Below are positions 10,819 through 21,515 of a stretch of 54,281 nucleotides of DNA, piece by piece. Made by a program: the position numbers and the translations under genes. Every line of letters starts with the position of its first letter. Positions within the stretch are counted from its first letter, which is position 1. The stretch lies in NCBI GenBank assembly GCA_009602725.1, contig WELB01000077.1, positions 301,334-355,614 of the forward strand, in the 5' to 3' direction. Source of the DNA: Spirogloea muscicola. Its lineage: Eukaryota > Streptophyta > Zygnematophyceae > Spirogloeales > Spirogloeaceae. A model generated the notes under the pieces. The model saw only the letters and a program-made list of their open reading frames with translations, was not told where the DNA came from and ran no database searches.

Positions 10819-12200
10819 GGCCTTCCAGTCAGCCGCGATAAGCACACTTCTGTGTGGCAGCGTGGAGCAGCCCCACCTTCTGCAGCAGCCCATCTGAGCA
10901 TCATGCAGGTGGGCTTTGAGAAGATCATTGCAGGCCACAGGTATCTTACACAGCTGCCTTTGGCTTTGCTGGCCTGTTGGGACGTCCTGTGAAGGCCAAT
11001 AAGCTGCTCTGCTTAGAAAGTGTCGCAAACAAACCCTTCTAGAAGCTGAAGATGTCTGTTTCATTATCAGGGCCTTGGCATTAGTGCAATTGGCTGCTCA
11101 GCAATCCTGGTGGTTGGAGCTCCGCGGACGCTCTAGTGGGTGTCATGGAAGCTCATGTCCCAGTGGCAGAGCTGCAAGCTTCTGTATGGGGCTTAATCCT
11201 GCTTCAGTCATCCTGCTATCAGGCACATCTGCTTGGTACAGGACCTCTGTCAGCATAGACTGACTGAGAAGCAGCAGCAGACCATGGCGAGAGGGTGCAC
11301 TCCTGGGGTCTTCTGGCTGCTACTTCGGAATAGGAGCCATGCTGACAGAGGTCCTGTGTCGTCCTTGCGGCCCGTGTTCCAACAAAGAAAGGGCAGGAAG
11401 GGAGTGGCAGCAGGGGTCTGCCAGTCTGCCAGAGAATGCAAGAGGTATTTCAGCAGTCTCTGCAAATTTGGACGATATGGTGGAAGCAGCAGACTTTGGC
11501 TGATTGTCGAAGGGCACAATAAGTCTGCACATGGAGACTGGGCTGCAATACCTGCTCCCATTGCTGCTAGCTTCTGTAGTTAAGCTGCAGTTTTCCTAGT
11601 ACTATTTCACATCTTCTGCTGCCTTGATGACACTACTGCTTCTATTGGCGCTGTGGCAGGCAGTGCTGCTGCGGCACCTCGGGATGTTTCAGCTACTCGG
11701 GATTTGGCATGCAGGGTTAGCCACCAGAGTACAAAGTCGGCTCGTGTAGAAGTGGTGGTGATGCAAGTGCCAACTGCTCGCGGTTTGGCGCAGGCTCTGG
11801 GGCTTGTTAACGCCAGACCAGGGGGCGTGGCATTATTATGGGGCATAAAAGCTTGTCTGGCTAGTGAAGTTCAGTCGCCCCGGAGGAGCCCCGGAGCCCA
11901 GGTAAGGCCCAGTTCAGCCTTACCTGGGCAGCACACAGAGGCAGAAGCTGAGCCCTGGCAGGCGAGGCTGGCTCATGGCGCCCTTGCTGGAGAGCGGGTG
12001 ACTGATAGACCAGCCCAAGAAAAAGAGAGGAAGACGCTTCATGTAGATGTAGAGAAAATGAAGCCCTCTTTGGAGGGGGGAAGAGAGTGGTCTTATGAGA
12101 GCTGCTCCCAGGATCTGGCCATCCATCAGACTGCTGGGCGCGCACTGAGCCACGCCACGTGGCAGTACCCTGGCTCTCGAAGGTAGCCTGTCGCTTTTTT
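10819..12200. other. No recognised gene (XPD 3' flank)
   Basis: This is the presumed 3' UTR of XPD followed by intergenic sequence. An open frame at 11653-12186 (+, 177 codons) has Ala- and Arg-rich, shadow-like composition and no recognisable domain. I do not call it a gene. Confidence 0.5.
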
Positions 12201-12208
12201 CGTGCTCA

Positions 12209-12245
12209 ATCGGGGGTCCTGAAGTCCCTCTTCAGGACCCCCGAT
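12209..12245. repeat. Perfect 16-bp hairpin
   Basis: Arms 12209-12224 (ATCGGGGGTCCTGAAG) and 12230-12245 are exact reverse complements around the loop TCCCT. The hairpin sits at the left edge of the repeat field, after a short T-run. It could be a transcript terminator-like fold, a small transposon end or an annealing artefact; the sequence alone does not decide. Confidence 0.7.
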
Positions 12246-12379
12246 GTGCATTCGCCTTAGCTACCAGTTTCGCCTGAACAACTTACTAGCTCTGCTTGGC
12301 CTTTCTTTCACTCCATGCGCACTGTGTGCTTTCTGCCTATTTTACTGAGGAGTAATGACAAGCTCTTCCAGGGGGTGAA

Positions 12380-12600
12380 AGCTTCTCAACTCTGTGCAGT
12401 GTATGTTGGCGTTTGCCGTGCACTTGCAGGCAGGCCGCCCCTTGGCTGCTGCCCTACGGGGTTTGACAGGGCGACGCTTTTCCGCCCTCCATTTCCGGCC
12501 TTTTCAGACCTTGTCCATTCTTCTGGGCTTGGCCTCTCACAGCCATTGCCTTACATAAAAAGAGTTATTTCTAGTTCCTCCGATCTGCATTTGTAGACTA
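12380..12600 (+). mobile_element. Retroelement remnant plus short dispersed repeat
   Basis: About 12390-12480 reads AFAVHLQAGRPLAAAL-like on the plus strand once a small frame slip is allowed. It resembles the terminal block of the 940-1148 copy. It runs into a CCATTCTTCTGGGCTTGGCC copy of the dispersed short repeat and a terminal segment similar to that near 1110-1150. Confidence 0.35.
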
Positions 12601-12639
12601 GGGATTATGGAGCGTCCATTCACAGCAACAACGGAGGGG

Positions 12640-13610
12640 AGTTTCGTCTTTCAGCCTTCCGGTTTTTGGACCTTGGTCACTCCTTCTGGGCTGGCCTCTC
12701 GCAGCCATCGCCCTATTAAGATTGTTCCTGCCCTCTGAATATTGGGCGACGGCTGTGATTACATCCTACAGTCCTTGCTGTAGTTGGCCAGCCAGAAGGG
12801 CAGTCATTGACGAGGTCCAGAAGGGCCAGAATGCGCAAGTAAGGCCCCAGGCTAAGCCCACTTAAATTATTCGAGAGAGAAAGAGCACGTCAAAAGGGAA
12901 ATAGCTCTTCCAAATTGACAGCAGTGGCTGTGAGAAGCCAGCCCAAAGGATAGGTCTGAAGGGCCGGACGGTGTCCACGCGTGGCCCACAGGAGCGAGAA
13001 CCCTTCTCAATGAGACGGTTGCTACGAAGTAATAGCTCGTCCAATGTGAAGCAATGGCTGTGAGAAGAAGAAGAAGTGGCTCTCCCAATGGGGGCAAGGC
13101 TGTGAGAGGCCAGCCCAAAAGAAACGAACAAGGTTTGCAAGGGGCGGAAGGCGCAACAACGATTCTTCCAGTAGAGGACGATAGCCCTCTACTGGAAGAT
13201 AGCTGGCCCCCTTCTTGTACTCTGCTCATTCTTTTTTTGGGCTGGCTGTTCCAGCCCATATCCTCAATGGGGCAAGCCCTTTTCTTCGATAGCTGTTGGC
13301 CAGCCCAGAACAAGTAACGGAACTACTCTCCGTGACTTCGGCGAATGGACGCTCAATAACCTCTGCTCCGACCTGGTGACACACTGGGCACTGTGCAAGG
13401 CTTGGGGTTCAATGAAAAAGCAAGCGCGGCCAGATTGACTAGTGGCTGGGAGATGCCAGCCCAAAAGGAATGGACACGGACAGAAGAAGAAGGCTCGCCC
13501 ATAGAGAAAGAGGGGCTGGCAAAGCCAGCCCAAAAGAAGAAGCCTGGGTGCTAAGTACTAAGACAGCAGCAAGGAGCTGCCGAGACGAGGCGAGAATGTA
13601 CGAAGAAAGA
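12640..13610. repeat. Cluster of palindromic GGGCTGG...CCAGCCC repeats
   Basis: At least six copies are present in both orientations, near 12688, 12790, 12940, 13100, 13235 and 13450-13540. Flanks such as GGCTCGCCCAT, GAATGGACA and AGAAGAAG recur. The copy at 13478-13530 is nearly identical to the one at 45.93-45.97 kb. A perfect 13-bp inverted repeat (13165-13177 with 13186-13198, 8-base spacer) lies within. Open frames here are repeat translation and not genes. Confidence 0.65.
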
Positions 13611-13628
13611 AGAAGTGGCACTCCCAAT

Positions 13629-13722
13629 GGGTTTAGGGTTTAGGGTTTAGGGTCCTCTTTCTTTGGCTTGGGATTTTGTCCATTCTTTTTGGGCTTAGGG
13701 TTTAGGGTTTAGGGTTTAGGGT
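13629..13722 (+). repeat. Two clean interstitial telomeric TTTAGGG arrays
   Basis: 13629-13652 holds three exact TTTAGGG units and 13695-13722 holds about four. They are separated by about 40 bases that contain a partial GTCCATTCTTTTTGGGCT repeat. These units are exact, in contrast to the decayed intronic tracts, so they are probably younger. Confidence 0.9.
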
Positions 13723-13730
13723 TCTTCTCC

Positions 13731-14420
13731 ATGGGCGAGCACATTCAATGGGGGCAAGGGCTGCGAAAAGAAGAAAGTGCTCGCCCATTGAGAATAGGGG
13801 CTGGAACAACCAGCCCGAAAAAGAATGAACAGAGTACGAGAAGGGGGCCAGGGGAAGCGCTAAGTAACAGCGAAACTGCGAAAAGCCAGCCCGAAGAAGA
13901 AGAAAGGCAACCTTGAGTGTGTTGTGAAATGATGGAAGTCCAAAACGGCCAAGTACAACGGGAAGCACATCTAATGACGTACATTACCCACTTGCAGATT
14001 GACCCGCTCGGTAACCACGTGTCACCACATGAAGGTCGCTGATTGCTGGCTGTATACCAGATGGAAAATCCAGGCCCTTGCTGCCAACTAAAGCTTGCCC
14101 ACTTTCTGGTGCAAAGCATGGAAAGAGAGAAGGCACGCGGTGCGCATGAGATTAAAGCTAGGCCAATTCAAGCCAATACATTGTTCAGGCAGGAAAGAAG
14201 AAGTGGCACTCCCAATGGGGGGGGGCAAGGGCTGCGAAAAGCCAGCCCAAAAAAGAATCGACAAAGGAAAGAAGTGACTCTCCCAATCGGGAGAGACCCT
14301 TGTCCATTCTTTTTGGGCTGGCTTATCACAGCCCTTGCCCCCATTTTAATACACACGCATTTCATTTGGAGTGCCACTTCTTAAAATCGGGGCTAGGACA
14401 TTGACCAGCCTGCCCGAAAG
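13731..14420. repeat. Dispersed short repeats, both types
   Basis: A type A copy lies at about 13775-13866 (CTCGCCCATTGAGAATAGG, then GGCTGG...CCAGCC, then a GGGGCCAGGGGAAGCGCTAAG end). Type B copies lie at about 14195-14275 (+) and 14276-14345 (-), giving a head-to-head pair. A further roughly 130-bp repeat (13940-14050), with GATTGACCCGCT(C) and GTAACCACG(T/G)GTCA, recurs at 14670-14770 and 44390-44490. A segment at 14113-14250 is similar to 15465-15560. Confidence 0.6.
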
Positions 14421-14523
14421 CAGTTGACGAGGTCCGAAGTGGCCGGAAAGCGCTTTCCGAGAAGTGCTTTCTTTCTTTGTTTCACTCACAAAAGCTTTCT
14501 TTCCCTGTAGGATGATTAGTCAA

Positions 14524-14593
14524 ACCCAGAAACCCTAAAACCCCCTAAACCCCCCTAAACCCGGAACCCTAAACACTACCCCCCTAAACCCTA
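14524..14593 (-). repeat. Degenerate telomere-like tract, intergenic
   Basis: Irregular CCCTAAA units with expanded C-runs read on the plus strand, so TTTAGGG lies on the minus strand. The orientation is opposite to the clean arrays 0.9 kb upstream, and no gene encloses the tract. Confidence 0.75.
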
Positions 14594-14937
14594 GATCTCT
14601 CAATCAATCAAGCATGAGCCTCTGCAGAAGGAACATTTCGTGTATATGAATCAAACGTAGGCCAAATGGCCGGGTACAAAGGCAAGCACATATAGAGACC
14701 TACATAACCTACAGCAGATTGACCCGCTCAGTAACCACGGGTCAAAACACTACATGTCAGATACGAAGCCCTTCTGCCACCAACTAGAGCTCGCCCAGCT
14801 TTCTGGTGCAAGGCATTAGCCTGAGCACGCTGCAAACAGGCTCCTTCAGACCTTGTCCATTCCTTTGGGCTGGCCTTTCCCAGCCACCAGTCAATCTGGC
14901 CGCGCTTTCTTACAAACAGGCAAACGCTGCAGAAGGG

Positions 14938-15345
14938 AGGGTTCGCGGCGAGTGCAAGTCAAATCGCGCCCCCCACAGTCTCCCCCCGGGGGGACATGGC
15001 AGGGCGGGGGGGCGCATCGCGAGGATGCTTCCTCGGGGAAGCCTCCCGCGCGCGTGCGCCACGCGGCGCGCCCGCGATGCCCCACTGTGCCACGCGGCGG
15101 GCGCTGCGCGCGGCGCGGGATTCCGGCCGCGGCCCCGCACGAGGCCGTGGTGACGCGAATATCCGGCCCCCTGACTGGGGCGGACGGCGGAGATCGCGCG
15201 AGGCCGCTGCCGATCGGACGGCTCGGGGCCGCGCTCGGGGGCCCCGGAAGCCCTAAAAGCGGGGTCGGAGGGAGGGGGTTCGAATCCCGGGCGCGCGCGG
15301 GGGGCGAGATGCCCAGTTTCTGGCCACGGTTGATTGGCGCATCAA
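14938..15345. other. GC-rich, CpG-rich block without a recognised gene
   Basis: This stretch is strongly GC- and CpG-rich compared with its repeat-filled flanks. It contains one perfect pol III B-box-like motif, GGTTCGAATCC, at 15277-15287, but I could not fold a tRNA around it. Open frames on all strands reflect the base composition. It may be a captured 5' gene end or foreign GC-rich DNA. Confidence 0.35.
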
Positions 15346-15464
15346 ACGGGCCGGCCGCCCGATATTCTTCCTCTTATATTCGCTCCTACCTCCTTCCCGC
15401 CGGCCCAGACGTTCCCGATGTCTGTCTTGTCTTTTGATGATTCTCCATTTTCCGCCAACCTCAA

Positions 15465-15900
15465 GAAAGAGAGAAGGCGCGCGGTGCGCATGCCAATGAA
15501 GCGAGGCCAATTCAAGCCAAGAATTCTCTCAAGAAAGAAGTGGCACTCCCAATGGGGGCAAGGGCTGCGAAAAGCCAGCCCAAAAAGAATGCACAAAGGG
15601 TCAGAGGGGCCTAAGAGCGGTGAGCAGCTACAAAGGGGCCTGAGGATGCAATGGTAAAACAGGGGGAGGATGGATCACTCAATAAGTACGAGTGAGGAGC
15701 CTCAGATCCGACAGACTAAGAAAGAGAGTGGGTCTGCCAAGTAGAAGTAGCTCTTCCAAATTGACAGCAAAAGGAGCTCGCGAGCTTTGGTTTCTTAGCG
15801 CTTCCTCTGGCTTCCTCTGGCCCCCTTCTCGTTCTTTGTTCATTCTTTTTTGGGCTGGCTTGTCCAGCCCCTATCCTCAATGGGCGAGCCCTTTCTTCTG
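15465..15900. repeat. Dispersed short repeats
   Basis: 15465-15600 repeats the 14113-14250 segment, including a type B copy (AGTGGCACTCCCAATGGGGG, then CCAGCCCAAAAAGAATG). 15790-15895 is a type A copy in minus orientation, including the AGCGCTTCCTCTGGC end, GGGCTGGCTTGTCCAGCCCC and CAATGGGCGAGCCC. No gene is seen. Confidence 0.65.
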
Positions 15901-16090
15901 AGCACTTCCTGTAAAACAGAACAAAGTGGCTCCCAGAGCCGGGAATACCGAGGAGGAGCCACAGGTCATTAGCCCACGGGAACGATTGACGGCCAGGGCC
16001 CCGAATTTGGGCCGCCGGGGCGAGGGCGCGAGGGCGCGGTAGCTGGCTGGGAGGGGTGACCCGGGCAACACGACCATTCCGATCACGCCC

Positions 16091-16154
16091 GGGGGGGGGG
16101 GGGNNNNNNNNNNNNNNNNNNNNNNNNNNNNNNNNNNNNNNNNNNNNNNNNNNN

Positions 16155-16245
<91 letters not shown>
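16091..16245. other. Assembly gap flanked by G13 and T91 homopolymers
   Basis: A run of G (16091-16103), then 51 N, then 91 consecutive T, then GC-rich sequence leading to the cyclin. The poly-T could be the poly(A) tail of a minus-strand insertion or, more simply, a scaffolding or sequencing artefact. The 5' end of the cyclin gene is therefore unreliable. Confidence 0.8.
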
Positions 16246-16246
<1 letters not shown>

Positions 16247-16296
16247 GCGGCGGCCGCGGCGGCTGCGGGGCGGGCGGGCGGCGCCGTCGTGCCGGG

Positions 16297-18325
16297 ATGA
16301 CCAGCGTGCCCCCTTGCAGTGCTGTGGCGAAGCGCCGCGTGGCAGCCGTCACCCCCGCCGGCCCCGATGGCTACCCGCTGCCGTCGCTCTGGCGGCGCAA
16401 GCGCCTGGCGCCTGCCTGCTGCGACGACATCACGGCGGCCTCGGCGCTTGCTGAAGGCTGCGCTGACAGCACCGACCTGGCGCAAGGCGACGGCAGCGGC
16501 AAGACCTCCGCCGGCGGTCACAGCAGTGCGCTGACGTGCCCCCTCGACGCCGCCGACGCCACGACCCGCCGAGCCGGACCCCCGCCCCGTCGTCGCCAGC
16601 GCCACGCTGCCGCAGAGCCGCTCGTTCTGCAGGATACGTACACCAAGGGCAACGCTCGCTGGCCACCGCCTGTGGTGTCATCGCCAGCCCCAGCCCCAGC
16701 GGACTCTGCTGGCAGCGACGCTGAAGCCACGGACTGGATCGATGACGACGATGGCACGCTCTCGTCGGAGGCGGACATCGGTGCCGGCAGCTCCCAGTCA
16801 GCAAGCATGGCCTCTGGACAGAGGCCGTCCTGCAGTGACGAGGAGTCTGATGCTGAGAGCCCGGTGCCAGTTGGCAATTCCAACAAGCCGCTGGCGCTTC
16901 AGCCCCCACCGGTGGCAGCCGATGACTGCCGCGCAGTCCTCATCAACTGGCTCACTGAGGTAATTTCCTGTTGTGTGATGCATACAGATTGTTGCAATTC
17001 TACCCTATTTATGTTTATGCCTCATAATTGATGGTGCTGTGAGATTCTCTTCTGATGTCGGGTTCGTTCTGATCAGAACACTGGTGATCAGTACACCCCC
17101 CATCCATCTTCAAGACCTCGACCTTCTGCTGCAGTTAGCTGCTAGGAGCAGACAATTTGTTTGATTGACAAACGATGTGCTAGTGGTGCAACTTGAGGTG
17201 GGGTCTTAGTCGGCTCTTATTGGCTGTGACTTATTTTCAGGCGATGCTGAAGCTGCAAGTTGGTGTCTCGGAGCTTTACCTGGCTGTGCTACTCCTGGAC
17301 ATCTGCCGCGAGGACGCGCGCCGGCAGGGCCGTCGCCGGCTGGACTGCGTGCAGCTTGAGGTCCTTGGCCTCACCTGCCTTTTCCTGGCCACCAACCGCG
17401 GACGGATCTCGCCAAGGTACGACTGATGATTCTCTTTGGCTGTTTAAGAATGGTACATGTGCTGGATAGATGTCAAGCTTGGTTCTTGTTTGCTTGCCCA
17501 AAGGCATATGCACTCTGCCTACAGTTTTGTGCTGTGATTGTGCAAGATTGAGCATATTCGCCGGACTCACAGCCACATGTTTACATATATACAAGAGCAG
17601 CCCTCATTGACTCTTTACATGCATGCCCTTCTACTCCTGCAGGACGCCTGATCACTTCTGTGAAGCTGTTGGGCTACCTGAGGGCGCTGTCAAAGGCTGC
17701 ATGATCTTGGTGCAGCAGGCCATGGTGGAGCGTGTACTCGGCGGAGCAGAGAGCCTGAGGGATACCTCGGCACGCAGCCTGTGGGGCCGCCTCCAGCCGT
17801 CGCTTCTATGCTCCGAGGCCGAGTACATGGCCGACTTCGTCCTTCGCGTGGCCAAAGTCCGCCCAGCCAGGGCGCTCCTCAGGCGCAGTGCTGCAGCAGC
17901 TGCGCTTTGCCTCGTCGGCCGATCTGTGCCCATCGGACCTGGCGCCTCAGCGGACTTCCCTCAGGTGGGCAAAGCTCCTGCTACAGCAGGCATTGTGATC
18001 TTTCCGCAAGTTGATCAACCTCACGTATGTTTTGCCGCATCTTGAAACTTGACTGAAATGACTGAACCAATTCTGACGACGATTGGCGTGCTGTCTCTTG
18101 CCTCAGATCCTGAGCGACTTCCTCTGCCCCACTGAGCGCGGGTCCGTTGCGACGGGGTCCCCACCTGCTGTTGGTGGCCCAGATCTTCGCCAGAAGAAGG
18201 TCATTGTCCTCCTCAGGCGCAGCAGCACTCGGCAGCACGACAGCACCGGCAAAGAGTTTGCGTTTAAAGCCAGCTCCAAGAGGCAGCTGCCTGTCCTCCT
18301 CCGCAAGCCCGTGGCATGCCAGTGA
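16297..18325 (+). CDS. Divergent cyclin
   Basis: Cyclins bind and activate cyclin-dependent kinases. Four in-frame exons (16297-16959, 17241-17416, 17643-17964, 18107-18325) give 459 residues. The first about 200 residues are low-complexity (Ala, Ser, Pro and acidic runs such as DWIDDDDGTLSSEAD). The cyclin box starts at about residue 210 with CRAVLINWLTE, followed by VGVSELYLAVLLLDICRED, LEVLGLTCLFLATNRGRISP and GCMILVQQAMVERVL. This is the expected helical order, with the Arg...Trp-Leu start and the LDxxL-like segment. It is too divergent to place in the A/B/D classes by eye. The C-terminus after the fold is basic. The start codon is the first ATG after the assembly gap; the frame stays open upstream, so the true start may be lost in the gap. 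Confidence 0.72.
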
Positions 18326-21300
18326 ACTGCGATGTCTCGCTGTGGCTACGATCAGAACGGCATCGAGCACCCGTTGCGGACGATTACCTGTGTCTTTGAC
18401 TACACTTATGCAGTGAGCAGGTCGTGCTCGAGGTTGCAGCTAAGATTGTGGCAAGCAATCTCAGGCGCCCACCATGGATGTACATACTGTAACAAGCGCT
18501 GGCAGTAGCGGTTGGCAGCCCCCAAGGTCAGATGAGAGGCACCTGTCTTCAACGACTGCCTTCGCTTGGCCACAACGTTGGGGCATGCTTCTTATTGCCG
18601 AAGGAGCGTGGCAGCTTCTCCTTTGAGCCGCGCAGGCTACCAGCAAGTTGATCTCAACAAGGTCACATTGCAAGTACAGCATTAGCATGCAGCATCAGAC
18701 TTCCCTGTCGCACGATGGAGCACATTGGCTGCACAGACTTCCACCTCTCTCACACCCATCCCCCCGGAGTTTCAGCTCTTTGTAACATCCAACATTGGCA
18801 GGTGTTAGACACTGACGTACTCAATAAGGCTTGCTTTAAAGCTAGGAGGTAGGTAACCTGGAGGAGATGCTTCTCTGCCTCCTCTTCCCCCCCCCCCCNT
18901 CCCCCCCCCCCCCCCCTCTCTTTTTTGGGCTGTAGAACCATCTTCAGCTTCATTACAACGAGTTAGATGGCAGCAATGCTTTAAATGTTGAGGGCAATGA
19001 GAGGTCTGCACTTGGCAATTAGCTAGGCAAGGCCACCCTTTCGAGTGCAGAAGGAGGCTGTTGCCGTGCTAAGTGTCCGTGCGTCCTGTAATTACCTTCT
19101 GCGCACCTGCGCTGATTGTACATAGCTGTACTTTTGACTTTTCAAGGAGCTTCTTTATGCCTCATGAGTTGGTCGGCTTTCTGAGCTGTACAGTATTGTC
19201 TATTATCCATGGTGAGACTTGGCAACTTCTTAACATGCAAACGGTCCAACCTCACTTACTCATCAGCACTCCTGTGATGACGGTATATAATGTAGTCATG
19301 TAGGTTGGAGCTGTAGGTTAGCTATCTGGTGTACAGCATGGACTATGCCAAATTGCAGAGCTTTTCTGCAACTTAGCATACATGTGGTGGTTCTACCAGT
19401 CTACCAGTCGACTGTCAGTGACAAGTAGTGGGACTGAAGGCCTTGTGTGATCTGGGAGGCTCTTGCAATGGAGGTGCTCCAGCGGTCAGAGATCACATAC
19501 TAGAATGCTGGACAACTCATCAGTGTGGTCGCAGTGCGGCCGTCTGTCAGTCAACTCTCAATACTTGTATGTCTTAAGGAGGGTGTTGCAGGAAGCAATG
19601 AGGTACTGGTGGAGCTCAGAATTGGGCTTATCTCCACAATGATGGAGTCCACACTACCGCGCCGGCTGTTCAGTGCCGCCCCATGATAAACTGTGAGAGC
19701 CCCAGCCCGGAGACACTCTGTTGACGGTGGTTCGAGCGAGCTGCTGACCGCCGACTGTCAGCGCTTTGTGAGTTTCCCTCGACACGCTAATGTTGTCCAG
19801 ATTCCAGAAGCGTCATTGACAATGCCACTGTCAACGCCTCTGCCACATCGGCAGTGACTGCTATTTGTTGGGTGCTCCGTGACTCATTCAGTGTTCCCGT
19901 CTTAGCAGGACAGTGCAATTTGATGCTGCATATGGTAGAGCATATCTTTGATCGCATTCCCCCAATCTGCACGCATAAAGCTTTGGGAAACAGATATGAC
20001 TGCGCAATCAGTTCTTGACTAGTACAGCAGGAAGCTTCCAGATTGACATCCGCGTACTGACAGAGCTGCACTTTGTGTGCCTGCTCGCAATCAATCACTC
20101 CGTCAGAGCGTATGTGCATCTTTGCCCTTGGCCTTGACAGGGAGCTGCGTAGTACAGAAGCGACCGGCTAAGAAGTGCAGATAATTCTTGAACACGCACG
20201 GTGTGTAGAAATAAGAGGGCTTGCAAACCATCTACAACAGCCCGTGAAGCTCTCTGAGCGGCAAGAGTACAACAAGACCCGCTTACTGCATTTTCTACTG
20301 GCTGTCACCGACAACTAGAATGCTCAACTTTTGAGAAGCCTTTCTGCAGCCACTAGCAATGTTAGCCTGTATATTGAGGGCCTCACTATTGCACCTCTGC
20401 CAAGCATGAGGATCACAAAAGGCAATCGTTACCAGCAAAAGCTAACCATACTCTAAGTGAACCTTGAGATGGAAACGCACCTAAGATAGTCGACAGGACT
20501 GCTTAAGGTCCGCACTGCTGCTATGGCTGGTCGTCAGTGTTTGCACGGATGGGAGGCAGGAAGCCATGGGGCTCAAGTGAGCACATCAGGCAACACCGTG
20601 CTGGGATTCATGCTCACTGTCCTGCTCAGTCAACGTAGGCAACCTGGTCCTCCTGTGCAACAAACCGGGATCCCAAGCTGCAACCCAGCAATGCATTTCG
20701 TGACATTTCATGGCTCTGCTGATGGAAAGACCAACTCATACCTCTCTCCTTTCTGGCTGACAGTGGACTTCCTTGGCACTCTCGGAGACAAGTTGTTGAA
20801 CCTGCTCAGTCTCCTTGCATGCAACCATCAGACTGAGGTCCAGTGTGATGACCAACCTAGCTCTCATGTGCCTACTTTGCTGGCGTGGTGTTTTCAGCAA
20901 GTGCAGGTCCGGTCTTGCACTACCGTAGTAAGTACTTCAGCTGTCAGGCTCAGGGCTCGCAAATGTGCCAGGCCGCCAGAGCTCTCGCAACTAATTAGCA
21001 GCTAGTGAGCTCAAGACCGGAGTTGTTTGCTTCAGTATGAGGCCTCCTCTGCCGAACAGGCGCAGTTTCCCCAATCGCAAATTTCTGTCCATGCCTTTTA
21101 GGCTGGACAAGAATGGGCATAGGAAGCAGCTTATGATGCAAAGCATATCTGCCATGTAAGGAGGATTCAGAAGGTAGATGTTAGTGGTGGATGTCACTAG
21201 ATGTCAGTGGATTTTTAAGGGAGCTTCTCTAGGTCATCCCTTTCTGAGTGCGATTTCTGAAGCAGATTTGCATACATTACACATTGTGCAGAAATAAGAA

Positions 21301-21515
21301 GAAATAAGAAGAAATAAGAAAGATGTGATTGTGAACTGCGGGCCACATCACTTTGTAGTACCCAAAGAGGGTCGCTTGCCATCAGAGGTGCTGCAGTCTG
21401 CAAGGACAGGAGACCTTGTGTGCTGGGTTCTTCCTTATTGACTGAACCTCTCTCAAGGAGCAATTGATCTTCTTCATCGCATGGCTGAATGCTCGACCAG
21501 ACTTCATAATTTAAG
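18326..21515. other. No recognised gene between cyclin and methyltransferase
   Basis: This stretch holds the 3' flanks of two convergent genes. 18888-18916 is a C-homopolymer with one N. 21291-21320 is three exact copies of the 10-mer GAAATAAGAA. The longest open frame, 20523-21005 (+, 160 codons, starts with ATG), shows no domain, transit or membrane pattern and no splice continuation I can defend, so it is left uncalled. Confidence 0.5.

Noticed and set aside
11653-12186. Plus-strand 177-codon frame after XPD
   Set aside because: No domain or conservation clue, biased composition, and no adjacent exons; probably chance in 3' flanking DNA.
12862-14384. Many frames repeating LFGLA or LGWPL-type peptides on both strands
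   Set aside because: They are translations of the GGGCTGG/CCAGCCC dispersed repeat in different frames; there is no start or splice context.
15180-15300. Possible tRNA around the GGTTCGAATCC motif at 15277
   Set aside because: I could not pair an acceptor stem, D-arm or anticodon arm with it; the B-box alone is not enough.
13000-15600. CRISPR-like array
   Set aside because: Repeat units vary in length and orientation, spacing is irregular, and the region sits in an intron-rich nuclear genome.
16056-16605. Open frames with poly-Lys or poly-Phe
   Set aside because: They are translations of the 91-T homopolymer and the N block.
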